Shown: positions 11,629 through 20,796 of the stretch, piece by piece | How positions within the stretch are numbered: position 1 is the first letter of the stretch | Layout: each line of letters starts with the position of its first letter | Assembly: GCF_003399765.1 (NCBI RefSeq) | Contig: NZ_NFZV01000001.1 | Coordinates: forward strand, 248,001 to 312,000 | DNA from: Alkalilimnicola ehrlichii | GTDB taxonomy: Bacteria; Pseudomonadota; Gammaproteobacteria; Nitrococcales; AK92 | Direction of reading: 5' to 3' | Length of the DNA stretch: 64,000 bases | Notes under the pieces: generated by a model | The model's database searches: none | What the model was told of the DNA's origin: nothing | What the model saw: the letters and a program-made list of their open reading frames with translations, nothing else | Position numbers and translations under genes: made by a program

Positions 11629-12074
11629 TGGTGTCCAGGCGGTTTAGATTGGGCCGATTTTAGAGGTACCGCGCATAAATACAAGCTAATGGATTAAGCT
11701 AATCGTTTCTACACGCCGCTATCGGTATAGTAGCGGAAAGGAATTTTGCGCCGCTTGATATAAGTTGGCAACGCCGCCTGCTATAACCATACCCGCGTTG
11801 GGCGGATGCTGTCGCGGCGGTGTTCGGCAGTTCACGACGAAAACGTCGAATAATCCCCCGGGGGTCTCGGTGGGCTTTGTGTGCGCTGCAACGCAAGGAA
11901 ATCGCTCAGCGTTTCCTTGCGTTGCCCGTTTGCCGTCAGTGGTCTGAGCACGTCGCAAATCCGGGACTAATATCGGCCAGGATGCGGAAGGCTCCAGGGC
12001 CGCTGATCGGAAAACGTTCGCTATTGTACCGAAAGGTTGCCGCTTTTTCTGCGGCAAGTTGGAGAATAAGGCAG
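11629..12074. other. divergent intergenic region hemA / TPR lipoprotein
   Basis: This 446-bp gap separates two divergent operons. The + strand frame stays open through part of it, but the resulting N-terminal extension of the TPR protein would precede its lipoprotein signal and is rejected. The only distinct structure is the perfect hairpin at 11890-11923. Promoters must lie here; none is clear enough to place. Confidence 0.5.
11890..11923. repeat. 12-bp perfect inverted repeat in the TPR-lolB leader
   Basis: AACGCAAGGAAA and its exact complement TTTCCTTGCGTT flank a 10-base loop. There is no T tract on the + side, so it is not a standard terminator. It lies about 150 bp upstream of the TPR lipoprotein start. 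Confidence 0.7.
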
Positions 12075-13814
12075 ATGTGTCGCAGTTTCTTGCTCGTACT
12101 GCTAGGCCTGATGGTGGCTGCCTGCGCCAGTGTCCCGCCGCAGCCCGAGGTTTCGGAAGACCGAGAGGTTTTTGAGGGCCGGTATGAGTTGTTGGCGCAA
12201 GAGCTGGAAATTGTGGAGTTGGAAGACGACGACAACCCATTAAGCGAGCTCTACTACCACTTACTCGTCGCTGAGTTGTCGGTTCAACTGGACGATGCCG
12301 GGCAGGCGCTGGATAGTTATCTGGCCGCGATGCGTATGGCCGACGATGTCCGGGTTGCCGAGCGCGCAGCGCGGCTGGCGCTCTATGAGCGTCGTAACAA
12401 CGACGGCTTAGAGGCTGCGCAACGTTGGCTGGCGTTGGCGCCAGCCAGCCCCGAGGCGCACCAGGCGGTGGGGCTGTTCGAGTTACGGCATGGCAATCGA
12501 GACGCAGCGCTAGAGCATTTTCAGGTGTTGCTGGACGATCCGCTGATCGGTCCGGAGGAGGCTTTGGCCCGGCTTGGGGTGGCGTTGAGTCAGGAGCCCG
12601 ATCGCGAAGCAGGCTTAGCCGTGCTGGAGACAATTGTCGCCGAGCGTCCTGCAGAAGCTCATGCTCAGTATGTCTTAGCGCAAGTGGCGGCCCAGGTAGG
12701 TCGTACGGACGTGGCCTTGCTCGCTGCTCAGCGCGCGAGCCTGTTAGAGCCGGAGTGGCGGGCGCCTTACTTGCTAAACATCCGTATCCAATTACAAGAG
12801 GGCGAAACGAAAGCGGCGCTTGATTTACTGGAGAAAGTGCTGGCGAATCGGCCGGAAGACTACGAGTTACGCCTTTATTACGCGCGCACGTTGCTGAACA
12901 TGGAGAGAACGGCGTCGGCTCTGGGGCAGTTCGAGTTGTTGTTGCAGGAGCGCCCCCGCGATCCGCAGATTTTGTACGGCGCTGCGTTACTCGCTGTCGA
13001 GCTGGAGCGCGTCGAGCAGGCCCGTCGTTATTTGCTGCGTTTGATCAATGTCGGCGAGCGTTTGGATGACGCCTACTTTTATCTTGGGCGCCTTGCCGAG
13101 GGCGAAGGCGATTATAACGGCGCAATCCGCTGGTACGGTGAGGCGGGCGGCGACCGGCTGGTCGAGGCCCAGTTTCGAATTGCCTTATTGTTGGTTGAGC
13201 GCGGCGAGGTCCGGGCAGCCAGGCAGCGGCTCGCACGTTTTCGCCGCGAGCATCCGGAAGAGGCGTTGCGAGCCTATGTGATGGAGGCCGAACTGGTTCG
13301 GCAGGTCGGGCAGCCGGATCAGGCTTTGGTTCTGCTCAGCCGAGCTTTGGGCGAGTGGCCCGATGCGGTGGAGTTGTTGTACAGCAGAGCATTGGTTAAC
13401 GTTGAGTTAGATCGCTTGCTCGCCGCTGAGCGGGATTTGCGAGCCATTATCCGCCAGCGCCCCGATCATGCCCATGCCTTGAATGCGCTAGGCTATACCC
13501 TTGTCGATCGCACCGAACGCTACCAGGAGGGGTATGAACTGATTCGGCGGGCCCATGCGTTGAAGCCGACCAATCCGGCCATCATGGATAGCTTGGGGTG
13601 GGCCTACTATCGCCTGGGCGATGCGGCAAAGGCGCTGGAATATATAGAACAGGCCTATCAACGTCATCCTGACCCCGAAATCGCCGCCCACTTAGCGAAG
13701 ATCTTGTGGGCACTGGGAGAGTACGAAGAAGCGTTGCAAGTCTTCTCCGAGGCGTGGGAGGCCGATCCCGAACACCCTGCGCTGCTACGTGCGCAACAAT
13801 TTTTGAGTGAGTAA
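12075..13814 (+). CDS. TPR-repeat outer-membrane lipoprotein (PA4667-like)
   Basis: The 579-residue product begins MCRSFLLVLLGLMVAACAS, a lipoprotein signal with lipobox VAAC, so ATG 12075 is chosen over the longer open frame; GGAGA lies about 10 bases upstream. The rest is a series of tetratricopeptide-type helical repeats, including a clear terminal set (NALGYTLVDRTERYQEGYEL, LGWAYYRLGDAAKALEYIEQ). The same gene precedes lolB-ispE in Pseudomonas. TPR lipoproteins usually scaffold envelope complexes; the exact partner is unknown. Its stop overlaps the lolB start by one base, implying translational coupling. Confidence 0.88.
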   Translation: MCRSFLLVLLGLMVAACASVPPQPEVSEDREVFEGRYELLAQELEIVELEDDDNPLSELYYHLLVAELSVQLDDAGQALDSYLAAMRMADDVRVAERAARLALYERRNNDGLEAAQRWLALAPASPEAHQAVGLFELRHGNRDAALEHFQVLLDDPLIGPEEALARLGVALSQEPDREAGLAVLETIVAERPAEAHAQYVLAQVAAQVGRTDVALLAAQRASLLEPEWRAPYLLNIRIQLQEGETKAALDLLEKVLANRPEDYELRLYYARTLLNMERTASALGQFELLLQERPRDPQILYGAALLAVELERVEQARRYLLRLINVGERLDDAYFYLGRLAEGEGDYNGAIRWYGEAGGDRLVEAQFRIALLLVERGEVRAARQRLARFRREHPEEALRAYVMEAELVRQVGQPDQALVLLSRALGEWPDAVELLYSRALVNVELDRLLAAERDLRAIIRQRPDHAHALNALGYTLVDRTERYQEGYELIRRAHALKPTNPAIMDSLGWAYYRLGDAAKALEYIEQAYQRHPDPEIAAHLAKILWALGEYEEALQVFSEAWEADPEHPALLRAQQFLSE

Positions 13815-14407
13815 TGTTTCGTCGTTTATCGCTTTTACTATTGTTGGCGTTCTTGCTGAGCGCCTGCGCCACAATGGCGCCTGGCCCCGTCGTCGAGCAG
13901 GATTACGACGAGCGGGCAGAAGTGTTACGCACCTTGCCCGGCTGGAGCTTGAGCGGACGGGCGGCGATCCGTACCGCGGCCGATTCCGGCACGGTTAGTT
14001 TGGATTGGCGGCAGGAGGGCGAGCAGTACTCGGTCGCCTTGCGTGCACCTTGGGGAGCAGGGCAGGTCCAGGTCGATGGTACGCCGGGGTGGGTGCGTTT
14101 GCGTACCAGCGAAGGCGTCGACGATTATGCGGCGGCCCCCGGTGAGCTTTTGGCTTACTACACCGGTTTCGACCTCCCGCTAGAGTCCTTACGGTTTTGG
14201 TTGCTCGGTATCCCCGACCCGGGCACGGAAGCGAGCTATAACCTGGATGAGCTGGGGCTGGTGGACGAGTTGCGCCAGCACGGCTGGGTGATTGACTATC
14301 GGCGCTATCAAACCGTCGGCACCTACGTCCTGCCGCGCACCGTGTTTATGCGGGGAGACGGAATTGAGGTGCGGGTTGCGGTGCAAGCCTGGGAGATCGC
14401 GCCATGA
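13814..14407 (+). CDS. lolB: outer-membrane lipoprotein receptor LolB
   Basis: LolB accepts lipoproteins from periplasmic LolA and inserts them in the outer membrane. The 197-residue product starts with a lipoprotein signal ending in LLSAC. It then shows the family pattern WSLSGRAAIRT... DSGTVSLDWRQ and the final beta strands. It sits between the TPR lipoprotein gene and ispE with 1-bp and 4-bp overlaps, the standard gammaproteobacterial arrangement. Confidence 0.92.
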   Translation: MFRRLSLLLLLAFLLSACATMAPGPVVEQDYDERAEVLRTLPGWSLSGRAAIRTAADSGTVSLDWRQEGEQYSVALRAPWGAGQVQVDGTPGWVRLRTSEGVDDYAAAPGELLAYYTGFDLPLESLRFWLLGIPDPGTEASYNLDELGLVDELRQHGWVIDYRRYQTVGTYVLPRTVFMRGDGIEVRVAVQAWEIAP

Positions 14408-15258
14408 GTGTCGCTATCGAGTGGCCGGCACCGGCCAAGCTGAATTTGTTTCTTCACGTTCTGGGGCGGCGCGACGATGGCTACCACGAGCTACAGACCG
14501 TGTTCCAGCTGCTCGATTATGGCGACAGCCTTCGGTTCGACGTCCGCCGCGACGGACGCATTCAACGCAAGCCGGCCCGGCCGATTGCGCCCGAGCAAGA
14601 TCTCTGCGTGCGTGCCGCAAGCTTGCTGCAAGAGGCCAGCGGAACGACGCTCGGTGCCGACATAGCCTTGCACAAGCGCTTACCGATGGGTGGCGGGGTA
14701 GGCGGCGGCAGCAGTAATGCGGCAACGGTGCTGGTTGCGCTGAACACGCTCTGGCAAACAGGCTTGACGGAGGACGAACTGGCCGAACTCGGGTTGCGGT
14801 TAGGGGCCGATGTGCCGGTTTTCGTTCGTGGTCGCAGTGCCTGGGCCGAAGGGGTCGGCGAGCGGCTTGCGCCGGTAAGTCTTGATTCTTCATGGTTTTT
14901 AGTGCTTCATCCCGGTTGCAAAATAAGCACTCGGCAAATCTTTTGCACGCCGGAATTGACAAGAAATTCTCCGAGTATCACAATGTCGGCCTTTCGCGCG
15001 GGCCAGGCGCGTAATGATTGCGAGCCGGTGGTGCGGTCGCTCTACCCTGAGGTGGCGCGGGCGCTCGATTGGTTAGCAGGCTTCGGCCAAGCGCGCCTAA
15101 CCGGTACGGGCGCTTGCCTCTTCGCCGAATTCGACGATGAGGCACAAGCACGAGAGGTGCTTGCAAGTGTGCCCAAACCGTGGCAAGGTTTCGTTGCCCG
15201 GGGCGTAGACGAATCACCGCTACGCTCACGCGTGAAAGCAGCGACCGCTGCCGCATAG
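14404..15258 (+). CDS. ispE: 4-diphosphocytidyl-2-C-methyl-D-erythritol kinase
   Basis: IspE phosphorylates CDP-methylerythritol in the non-mevalonate isoprenoid pathway. The 284-residue GHMP kinase has PAPAKLNLFLHVLGRRDDGYH at its start and the ATP-binding LPMGGGVGGGSSNAA. GADVPVF is also present. It overlaps lolB by 4 bp (ATGA) and is followed by tRNA(Gln). Confidence 0.96.
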   Translation: MSVAIEWPAPAKLNLFLHVLGRRDDGYHELQTVFQLLDYGDSLRFDVRRDGRIQRKPARPIAPEQDLCVRAASLLQEASGTTLGADIALHKRLPMGGGVGGGSSNAATVLVALNTLWQTGLTEDELAELGLRLGADVPVFVRGRSAWAEGVGERLAPVSLDSSWFLVLHPGCKISTRQIFCTPELTRNSPSITMSAFRAGQARNDCEPVVRSLYPEVARALDWLAGFGQARLTGTGACLFAEFDDEAQAREVLASVPKPWQGFVARGVDESPLRSRVKAATAAA

Positions 15259-15290
15259 TGATAGGCGAGCTGATCATAAAGTCAGACAAC

Positions 15291-15365
15291 TGGGGTGTCG
15301 CCAAGTGGTAAGGCACGGGATTTTGATTCCCGCATGCGCAGGTTCGAATCCTGCCACCCCAGCCA
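15291..15365 (+). tRNA. tRNA-Gln (anticodon TTG)
   Basis: The 75-nt gene ends in an encoded CCA. Acceptor arms 15291-15297 (TGGGGTG) and 15355-15361 pair fully. The anticodon loop TTTTGAT has TTG at 15323-15325, and the T arm contains GGTTCGAATCC. It lies between ispE and prs, a conserved position in gammaproteobacteria. Confidence 0.97.
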
Positions 15366-15429
15366 TTTCCCTGCCGCGCCTGGATCTGTTATCGAGTCCT
15401 CACACTGCAAATAAATGAATGGGTAAGCC

Positions 15430-16386
15430 GTGACCGATAATGGACGCATGATGGTGTTTGCGGGTAACGCAAACCCGCAATTGGCCGAGGCAATTGCCGA
15501 TCATCTCAAAACCCGGCTTGGGCATGCCGTTGTAGGCCGTTTTAGCGACGGCGAAGTGATGGTCGAAGTCGACGAACACGTTCGCGGCAAGGACGTTTTC
15601 ATCGTTCAACCCACTTGCGCTCCGACCAACGATAACTTAATGGAATTGTTGGTTATTGCAGATGCCCTGCGGCGCTCTTCCGCCGCTCGCTTGACCGCTG
15701 TTATCCCCTATTTCGGTTATGCCCGACAGGATCGCCGGCCGCGTTCGCAGCGGGTGCCGATTACGGCCAAGCTGGTTGCCGATATGATCTCCGCGGCCGG
15801 TATTAACCGGGTGCTGACCGTCGACCTGCATGCCGACCAGATTCAGGGCTTTTTCAATGTGCCGGTGGACAACGTCTATGCTTCCCCGGTGCTGCTTGGC
15901 GATATCTGGCGCCAGTTATATCCGAACAAGATTGTCGTATCGCCCGACGTCGGCGGCGTAGTGCGCGCGCGCGCCATCGCCAAGCGTTTGGACGATGCCG
16001 ACTTAGCTATTATCGATAAGCGCCGCCCGCGCGCTAACGAAGCCAAGGTAATGAATATCATCGGCGATGTTCGGGATAAGACTTGCATCATCGTCGACGA
16101 CTTAGTAGACACCGCAGGCACCTTGTGCGAAGCCGCCAAAGCTTTGAAAGACAAGGGGGCCGCCAAGGTCGTTGCCTATATCACCCACCCGGTGTTGTCC
16201 GGGAAGGCGATCGAGCGAATTTCCGATTCGCACCTTGATGAATTAGTGGTGACCAACACGATCCCGCTGCGGCCCGAAGCGAAGGCTTGCCCGCGGATTA
16301 GGCAGCTAAGCATTGCCGCCGTGTTGGCCGAAACGATTCGACGTATTAGTAACGACGAATCGGTAAGCGAGCTGTTTATCGAATAA
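15430..16386 (+). CDS. prs: ribose-phosphate pyrophosphokinase (PRPP synthetase)
   Basis: Prs transfers diphosphate from ATP to ribose 5-phosphate. The 318-residue protein has the ATP-binding [10 protein letters not shown] region, the metal-binding [11 protein letters not shown] and the PRPP loop [13 protein letters not shown]. The GTG at 15430 is the most upstream start; ATG at 15448 or 15451 would also leave the fold intact, and no strong Shine-Dalgarno separates them. Neighbours are tRNA(Gln) and rplY. Confidence 0.96.
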   Translation: MTDNGRMMVFAGNANPQLAEAIADHLKTRLGHAVVGRFSDGEVMVEVDEHVRGKDVFIVQPTCAPTNDNLMELLVIADALRRSSAARLTAVIPYFGYARQDRRPRSQRVPITAKLVADMISAAGINRVLTVDLHADQIQGFFNVPVDNVYASPVLLGDIWRQLYPNKIVVSPDVGGVVRARAIAKRLDDADLAIIDKRRPRANEAKVMNIIGDVRDKTCIIVDDLVDTAGTLCEAAKALKDKGAAKVVAYITHPVLSGKAIERISDSHLDELVVTNTIPLRPEAKACPRIRQLSIAAVLAETIRRISNDESVSELFIE

Positions 16387-16495
16387 GAACCGTAGGGCGT
16401 TGGCGTGGTGCCGATGCGCTCGGTTTTTCGGAGCATCGCCCTTGGTCGCGGGGGCGATGTTTTTGCCGTTGTAACGGCCTTTTTTGGAGTACGAC

Positions 16496-17107
16496 ATGAC
16501 TATCGAATTGAAACTCGATGCGGAAAAGCGCACGGATCTGGGGAAAGGTGCGAGCCGCCGCCTGCGCCGTGCGAAGAAAATTCCCGCCATCCTCTACGGC
16601 GGTAAGAAAAAGCCGGTTTCCTTGACGGTGCCGGAGCAGCAGTTGCTGCGTTTGCTGGAAGAAGAAGCCTTCTATTCGCAGATCATTACCGTCGACATTG
16701 AGGGTAAGAGCGAGAAGGCTATCCTGAAAGACTTGCAGCGTCATCCGTACAAGCCGCTGGTTCAGCACATGGACTTGCAGCGTGTCTTGGCCGGCACCAA
16801 GCTGACCAGCCACGTACCGCTGCATTTCCTCAACGAAGAAGCGCCGAAGAAAGCCGGCGGCGTTCTGCATCACGACATGATCGAAGTCGAGATCGAGTGT
16901 CTGCCGAAGGATTTGCCGCCGTTTATCGAGGTCGACTGCGCTGCGCTGAAGCCGGGCACCTCCCTGCACCTGTCCGATCTTAAGCTGCCGAAGGGTGTGA
17001 GCATTCCTGCGCTGGCGCAAGGTCCGGAGCATGACGTGGCCGTCGTCTCCGTCAGCGGAGCGGGCGCCAGCGGCTCTGCCGAAGGCGAAGAGGGCGAAGA
17101 GGCCTAA
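16496..17107 (+). CDS. rplY: 50S ribosomal protein L25/general stress protein Ctc
   Basis: The 203-residue product is the long, two-domain (Ctc/TL5) form of bL25, which binds 5S rRNA. The N-terminal domain contains SRRLRRAKKIPAILYGG, followed by the C-terminal beta domain and an acidic tail rich in Glu and Gly. ATG 16496 is used because GGAG lies 6 bases upstream; a TTG 12 bases earlier has no ribosome site. It is in the usual prs-rplY-pth series. Confidence 0.94.
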   Translation: MTIELKLDAEKRTDLGKGASRRLRRAKKIPAILYGGKKKPVSLTVPEQQLLRLLEEEAFYSQIITVDIEGKSEKAILKDLQRHPYKPLVQHMDLQRVLAGTKLTSHVPLHFLNEEAPKKAGGVLHHDMIEVEIECLPKDLPPFIEVDCAALKPGTSLHLSDLKLPKGVSIPALAQGPEHDVAVVSVSGAGASGSAEGEEGEEA

Positions 17108-17133
17108 GGTCTCGAAGGTCGGGGTAGTCGAGG

Positions 17134-17724
17134 ATGGCGGCAGCAGCACCGATAGCGCTGATCGTAGGCCTGGGCAACCCCGGCGATCGCTACACGCAGA
17201 CCCGTCATAACGCAGGGTTCTGGTTCGTTGAGGAACTAGCCCGGCGGTATGGCGGGTCTTTCCGTTCGGAAGCCAAGTTTCAAGGCGAAACCGCGCGGAT
17301 TGTCGTCGGCGGGCAGGACTGCCACTTACTCAAGCCGATGACGTTTATGAATCGCAGCGGGGCTTCGGTTGCTGCCTTGGCGCGCTTTTACCGCATTCCA
17401 CCGGAGCAGATTCTCATCGCCCATGACGAAATCGATTTGCCGCCTGGGCAGGTGAAAATGAAACTCAGCGGCGGTCATGGCGGTCATAACGGCTTGAGAG
17501 ACATCATACAGGTGTTGGGGAGTCGCGATTTCTGGCGCTTGCGTATCGGGGTCGGCCACCCTGGGCAGAAAGAGCAGGTAGTCGGCTATGTGCTGGGGCG
17601 GGCGAGTGCGGCCGAACAGCCGTTGATCGATACGTGCAACGACCTGGCTGCCGATCAAGCCGAGCGTTTGCTGGCCGGCGATTTCGAGCGCGCGATGCAG
17701 ACCTTGCACAGCCATAAAGCTTAA
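17134..17724 (+). CDS. pth: peptidyl-tRNA hydrolase
   Basis: Pth recycles peptidyl-tRNAs released by stalled ribosomes. The 196-residue product has GLGNPGDRYTQTRHNAGF with the catalytic histidine, KPMTFMNRSG, the AHDEIDLP aspartate and GGHGGHNGLRD. It lies 26 bp after rplY and 56 bp before ychF. Confidence 0.97.
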   Translation: MAAAAPIALIVGLGNPGDRYTQTRHNAGFWFVEELARRYGGSFRSEAKFQGETARIVVGGQDCHLLKPMTFMNRSGASVAALARFYRIPPEQILIAHDEIDLPPGQVKMKLSGGHGGHNGLRDIIQVLGSRDFWRLRIGVGHPGQKEQVVGYVLGRASAAEQPLIDTCNDLAADQAERLLAGDFERAMQTLHSHKA

Positions 17725-17780
17725 AGCCTCTCCCGCGCCACACCCAACTTCCGCTATTTACACAGTGACAGGATTCCACC

Positions 17781-18872
17781 ATGGGCTTTAAATGCGGTAT
17801 CGTCGGTTTGCCGAACGTCGGTAAATCCACGCTTTTCAATGCCTTGACGAAGGCCGAGATTCCCGCCGAAAACTACCCTTTCTGCACCATCGACCCGAAC
17901 GTGGGGATGGTGGCCGTTCCCGATCTGCGGCTACAGGCGCTGGCAGAGATTGTGAAGCCTGAAAAGGTCGTGCCCACCACGATGGAGTTCGTCGATATTG
18001 CCGGTTTGGTGGCGGGCGCTTCAAAGGGCGAGGGCTTGGGTAATCAATTCCTGGCGCATATCCGCGAGACGGATGCCATCGGCCAGGTGGTGCGTTGCTT
18101 CGAGGATGACGACGTTCATCATGTCAACGGCCAGGTCGATCCGTTGGCGGACGCCGAAACGATTAACACCGAGCTGGCCTTGGCGGATTTGGATTCGGTT
18201 GAGCGCGCGCTGCAGCGGGTGGAGAAGCAAACCAAGTCCGGCGACAAGGTCGCGTTAGCTAAGCGTGATTTGCTCAAGAAGGTGCGCGAGCACCTGGATA
18301 CGGGGCAGGCTCTACGGTCGATGGATTTAAGCGACGAGGAAGCCGCTCAGCTGCGCGATCTACATCTTTTAACGATCAAGCCGCTGATGTACATCGCCAA
18401 TGTGGCTGAAGACGGTTTTCGGAATAACCCGCTGCTCGACAAAGTCGCCGAGATGGCGGAGCAGGAGGGGGCGGAAGTCGTTGCCGTCTGTGCGGCCATC
18501 GAGGCGGAGCTGGCCGCGCTGGAGCCTGAGGATCAGCAAGAGTTTCTGAAAGAGTACGGTTTAGACGAACCGGGCTTGAATCGCGTGATTCGCACCGGTT
18601 ACAAGCTGCTCGGTTTGCAGACCTACTTTACCGCCGGAGTGAAAGAAGTGCGGGCCTGGACCGTTACGGCCGGCTCCACCGCACCGCAAGCCGCCGGTCG
18701 CATCCATACCGACTTTGAGCGCGGTTTTATTCGTGCTGAGACGATGGCGTACGATGACTTTATCGCCTACAAAGGCGAGCAGGGCTGTAAGGAGGCCGGC
18801 AAGCTGCGGCTGGAGGGTAAGGAGTACATCGTTCAGGAAGGCGACATAATGCACTTCCGCTTTAATGTCTAA
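17781..18872 (+). CDS. ychF: redox-regulated ribosome-associated ATPase YchF (OLA1 family)
   Basis: YchF is an Obg-family P-loop protein that prefers ATP. The 363-residue protein has the P loop [15 protein letters not shown], the FVDIAGLV switch region, a coiled-coil insertion and the C-terminal TGS domain ([16 protein letters not shown]). pth-ychF is a conserved pair. Confidence 0.97.
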   Translation: MGFKCGIVGLPNVGKSTLFNALTKAEIPAENYPFCTIDPNVGMVAVPDLRLQALAEIVKPEKVVPTTMEFVDIAGLVAGASKGEGLGNQFLAHIRETDAIGQVVRCFEDDDVHHVNGQVDPLADAETINTELALADLDSVERALQRVEKQTKSGDKVALAKRDLLKKVREHLDTGQALRSMDLSDEEAAQLRDLHLLTIKPLMYIANVAEDGFRNNPLLDKVAEMAEQEGAEVVAVCAAIEAELAALEPEDQQEFLKEYGLDEPGLNRVIRTGYKLLGLQTYFTAGVKEVRAWTVTAGSTAPQAAGRIHTDFERGFIRAETMAYDDFIAYKGEQGCKEAGKLRLEGKEYIVQEGDIMHFRFNV

Positions 18873-18950
18873 AAAGGCGAAAGATGTAGCGGTTGGGCCT
18901 TGACAGCACGGCCGCTACATAAGAGAATTTGCGCCCTACCTACCTGATAT

Positions 18951-19027
18951 GGCTACGTAGCTCAGTTGGTTAGAGCACAGCACTCATAATGCTGGGGTCG
19001 GTGGTTCAAGTCCACCCGTAGCCACCA
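18951..19027 (+). tRNA. tRNA-Met, elongator type (anticodon CAT)
   Basis: The 77-nt gene has an encoded CCA. Acceptor GGCTACG (18951-18957) pairs with CGTAGCC (19017-19023). The anticodon loop CTCATAA has CAT at 18985-18987. It closely resembles the E. coli elongator tRNA(Met), not the initiator, because the acceptor stem starts with a G-C pair. Confidence 0.96.
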
Positions 19028-19169
19028 TTTATTTTCTCTGTTGTTGCTTTCTTGTGTGTGTGGAATTCCTTGTTGCCGTTGGGGCGGGGTGAGGGTTTTG
19101 CGCATGCGGGTGAAATGGTTCGTTGGGCTTTGGCGGGGCGGTTATTTTTTGTGTTGGTGGTTAAGGGTG

Positions 19170-19220
19170 GTGCGCTTCGCGCGATTTGTTTAGAAGGCGG
19201 GGTTCCGCCCCCGCACGGCG
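19170..19220 (+). repeat. left 51-bp arm of the inverted repeat
   Basis: It begins GTGCGCTTCGCGCGATTTG and contains the internal hairpin GGCGGGG-TTCCG-CCCCCG. It matches 19826-19876 exactly in inverse orientation. Confidence 0.9.
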
Positions 19221-19825
19221 TCTGGGGTCTGCGCTTAGTCGCTATTGCCTGTAGTGATGCTTAACGCCCTGTTTCGCCCTCCTGGGCGAGTTACTTTTCT
19301 TTGCGTCGCAAAAGAAAGACAACAAAGAAAGGCGACCCGGAGGCGCTGCCCCGCTAACGCGGGGTGCCCTGCGCTTCTCGGAGCTTTCGGGGTTCGCCCG
19401 ACAGGCCATCCCTGGCCTGACGGTCGAATGGCCGCCATCCGTGGCGGCCACCCCTACGGGGCCTTTACCGAAAGCCCCTGCGATGCTCGGCAGCGCCAAC
19501 GGGCAAGAGCAAGACCCTTCGATTAACGTCTTCCCAAGAAGCAAACGCCAAACCGGTTAACAGCGTTAGGCGGGTCGGAGAAAGCAGAGGCAACGAACGA
19601 AGCGCTCTTACTTCGCCCTTTGGCTCGCCGAGCATCGCAGGCTTCGAGCGACAAGGCCCGAAGGGGCGCGGCAGGGAAGCCGCGCGTCTGTCGTCGGGCC
19701 AAGGATGGCCCGTCGGCAGACCCCGCTCGAAGCCGAGAAGCGCAGGGGACCCCGCCGCAGGCGGGGCGAGACAGTGGGCTGCCCTTCTTTTGGTTCCTTT
19801 TCTTGGGCAAGCAAGAAAAGGAACC

Positions 19826-19876
19826 CGCCGTGCGGGGGCGGAACCCCGCCTTCTAAACAAATCGCGCGAAGCGCAC
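19826..19876 (-). repeat. right 51-bp arm of the inverted repeat
   Basis: This is the reverse complement of 19170-19220 without mismatch. Perfect identity between arms, compared with the diverged interior, suggests recent duplication or gene conversion of the ends. Confidence 0.9.
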
Positions 19877-19961
19877 AATTTTCAAATCTTCAGTAATAAC
19901 CGCAGCCGCTTACAGCAAAGGCCTTACCGAAAAGCCGACAACCCTGCTAAGCGCAAAGAGC

Positions 19962-20000
19962 AAAAAAAAAGCCCCCGGCCGAAGGGCGCAGGGGCTTTTC
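19962..20000 (-). terminator. rho-independent terminator of pilA
   Basis: Read on the minus strand, AAAAGCCCC and GGGGGCTTTTTTTTT enclose a GC-rich loop. It lies just 16 bp after the pilA stop. Confidence 0.9.
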
Positions 20001-20015
20001 TCAAGTGGTTAACTC

Positions 20016-20534
20016 TTAGCGGCGCAGGGTCGGCCGGTAGGAGGCTTCGACGCTAGAGAGATCGTCGATGGTCCAGGAAACGACTCCTTGTTCATTCATT
20101 CTGCCAATGAAGATAAGGTTTTCGCCGGACAGCGGTTGCGGTACGCTCATTGCAGTACCGGTATCACCGCATTCTTCAACCGGATTCTCGCCGTTCTCAT
20201 AGAACGTGACGGTAACTTCGATCTCTCGATCATCGGAGCTGTCAGCAAACCCCGTAATCTGTACAAGTTGCACAATGCCGCTACAGGTATTAGCTTCTTC
20301 TGCCTCGTCTAGAGACGGGAGGTTGCCATACCCTTCCGGAAGGGCACGATTGATCTGCGCGTACTCTGCAATCGCCAGCTGAATCGGGCGGATGGCAGAG
20401 ATACCGTCGCTTGCCGCACTACGGGCGGTATATTGCTGATACTGCGGAATGGCCACCGCCGCGAGAATACCGATGATCGCGACGACGATCATTAATTCGA
20501 TGAGCGTAAAGCCTTTTTGTTGAGCCTTCTTCAT
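20016..20534 (-). CDS. pilA: type IV pilus major pilin
   Basis: The 172-residue prepilin starts [15 protein letters not shown], with the prepilin peptidase site G/F and the conserved glutamate at mature position 5, followed by the hydrophobic assembly helix. ATG 20534 is preceded by AGGGGA; the longer open frame is rejected because the leader would precede this peptide. Two cysteines about 40 residues apart could form the D-region disulfide. A sigma-54 promoter lies upstream and pilR-pilS sit behind it. The pilB and pilC genes are not in the window. Confidence 0.95.
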   Translation of the reverse strand: MKKAQQKGFTLIELMIVVAIIGILAAVAIPQYQQYTARSAASDGISAIRPIQLAIAEYAQINRALPEGYGNLPSLDEAEEANTCSGIVQLVQITGFADSSDDREIEVTVTFYENGENPVEECGDTGTAMSVPQPLSGENLIFIGRMNEQGVVSWTIDDLSSVEASYRPTLRR

Positions 20535-20634
20535 TATCTTCCCCTGCTCATTTGTTGTTGATCGGCCGCTGGCGCGGCCGCTGTTCCTTTTCATTGTTCT
20601 AGCCGGCGGCGAGGCCGCGGCTCGCAAGGGATAA

Positions 20635-20650
20635 TGCAGAAGGCGTGCCA
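20635..20650 (-). promoter_or_regulatory. sigma-54 (-24/-12) promoter of pilA
   Basis: On the minus strand the sequence is TGGCACGCCTTCTGCA, matching TGGCACG-N4-TTGC except one base, with exact GG to GC spacing. It is about 100 bp upstream of the pilA ATG. The adjacent pilR encodes a sigma-54-dependent activator. Confidence 0.88.
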
Positions 20651-20750
20651 ATGTTGCCGGTATGGCTACGTGCCTCTGTAACAAGGACTTGCGTGAGTCG
20701 GGACCGGCGAGTGCTTCAGTGCGGGTGACGTGGTGCGGCAGGTGGCGTTT

Positions 20751-20779
20751 GCCGAGGTGACCAATTTTGTCACCTCGGC
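20751..20779 (-). terminator. hairpin between pilR and pilA
   Basis: A perfect 11-bp stem (GCCGAGGTGAC / GTCACCTCGGC, 7-base loop) lies 18 bp after the pilR stop. There is no T tract, so it is either a weak terminator of pilSR or part of the pilA upstream control region. Confidence 0.5.
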
Positions 20780-20796
20780 CGGTGGTCGAGCAGGCT

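Larger units (their letters stand above)
19170..19876. repeat. composite inverted-repeat element with 51-bp perfect terminal arms
   Basis: Positions 19170-19220 and 19826-19876 are exact inverted copies, 51 bp each. Inside, the two halves share diverged modules in mirrored order: a CTTTTCTTTG / AAAAGAAAG palindrome, a GCCCCGC / GCGGGG hairpin followed by CCCTGCGCTTCTCG, a GGCCATCC-TGGCC segment and CCTGCGATGCTCGGC. It appears to be two head-to-head copies of one palindrome-rich intergenic repeat. Several short frames are open on both strands, as expected for GC-rich palindromes, and none looks like a protein. No transposase is present. Confidence 0.85.

Noticed and set aside
11820-12074. N-terminal extension of the TPR lipoprotein
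   Set aside because: It would bury the lipoprotein signal peptide at residue 86; the internal ATG has the ribosome site and the lipobox.
19465-19878. Open frames on both strands inside the inverted-repeat element
   Set aside because: They are GC-palindrome shadows with low-complexity, Arg/Pro/Ala-rich translations, overlap each other in several frames and have no ribosome site or family likeness.
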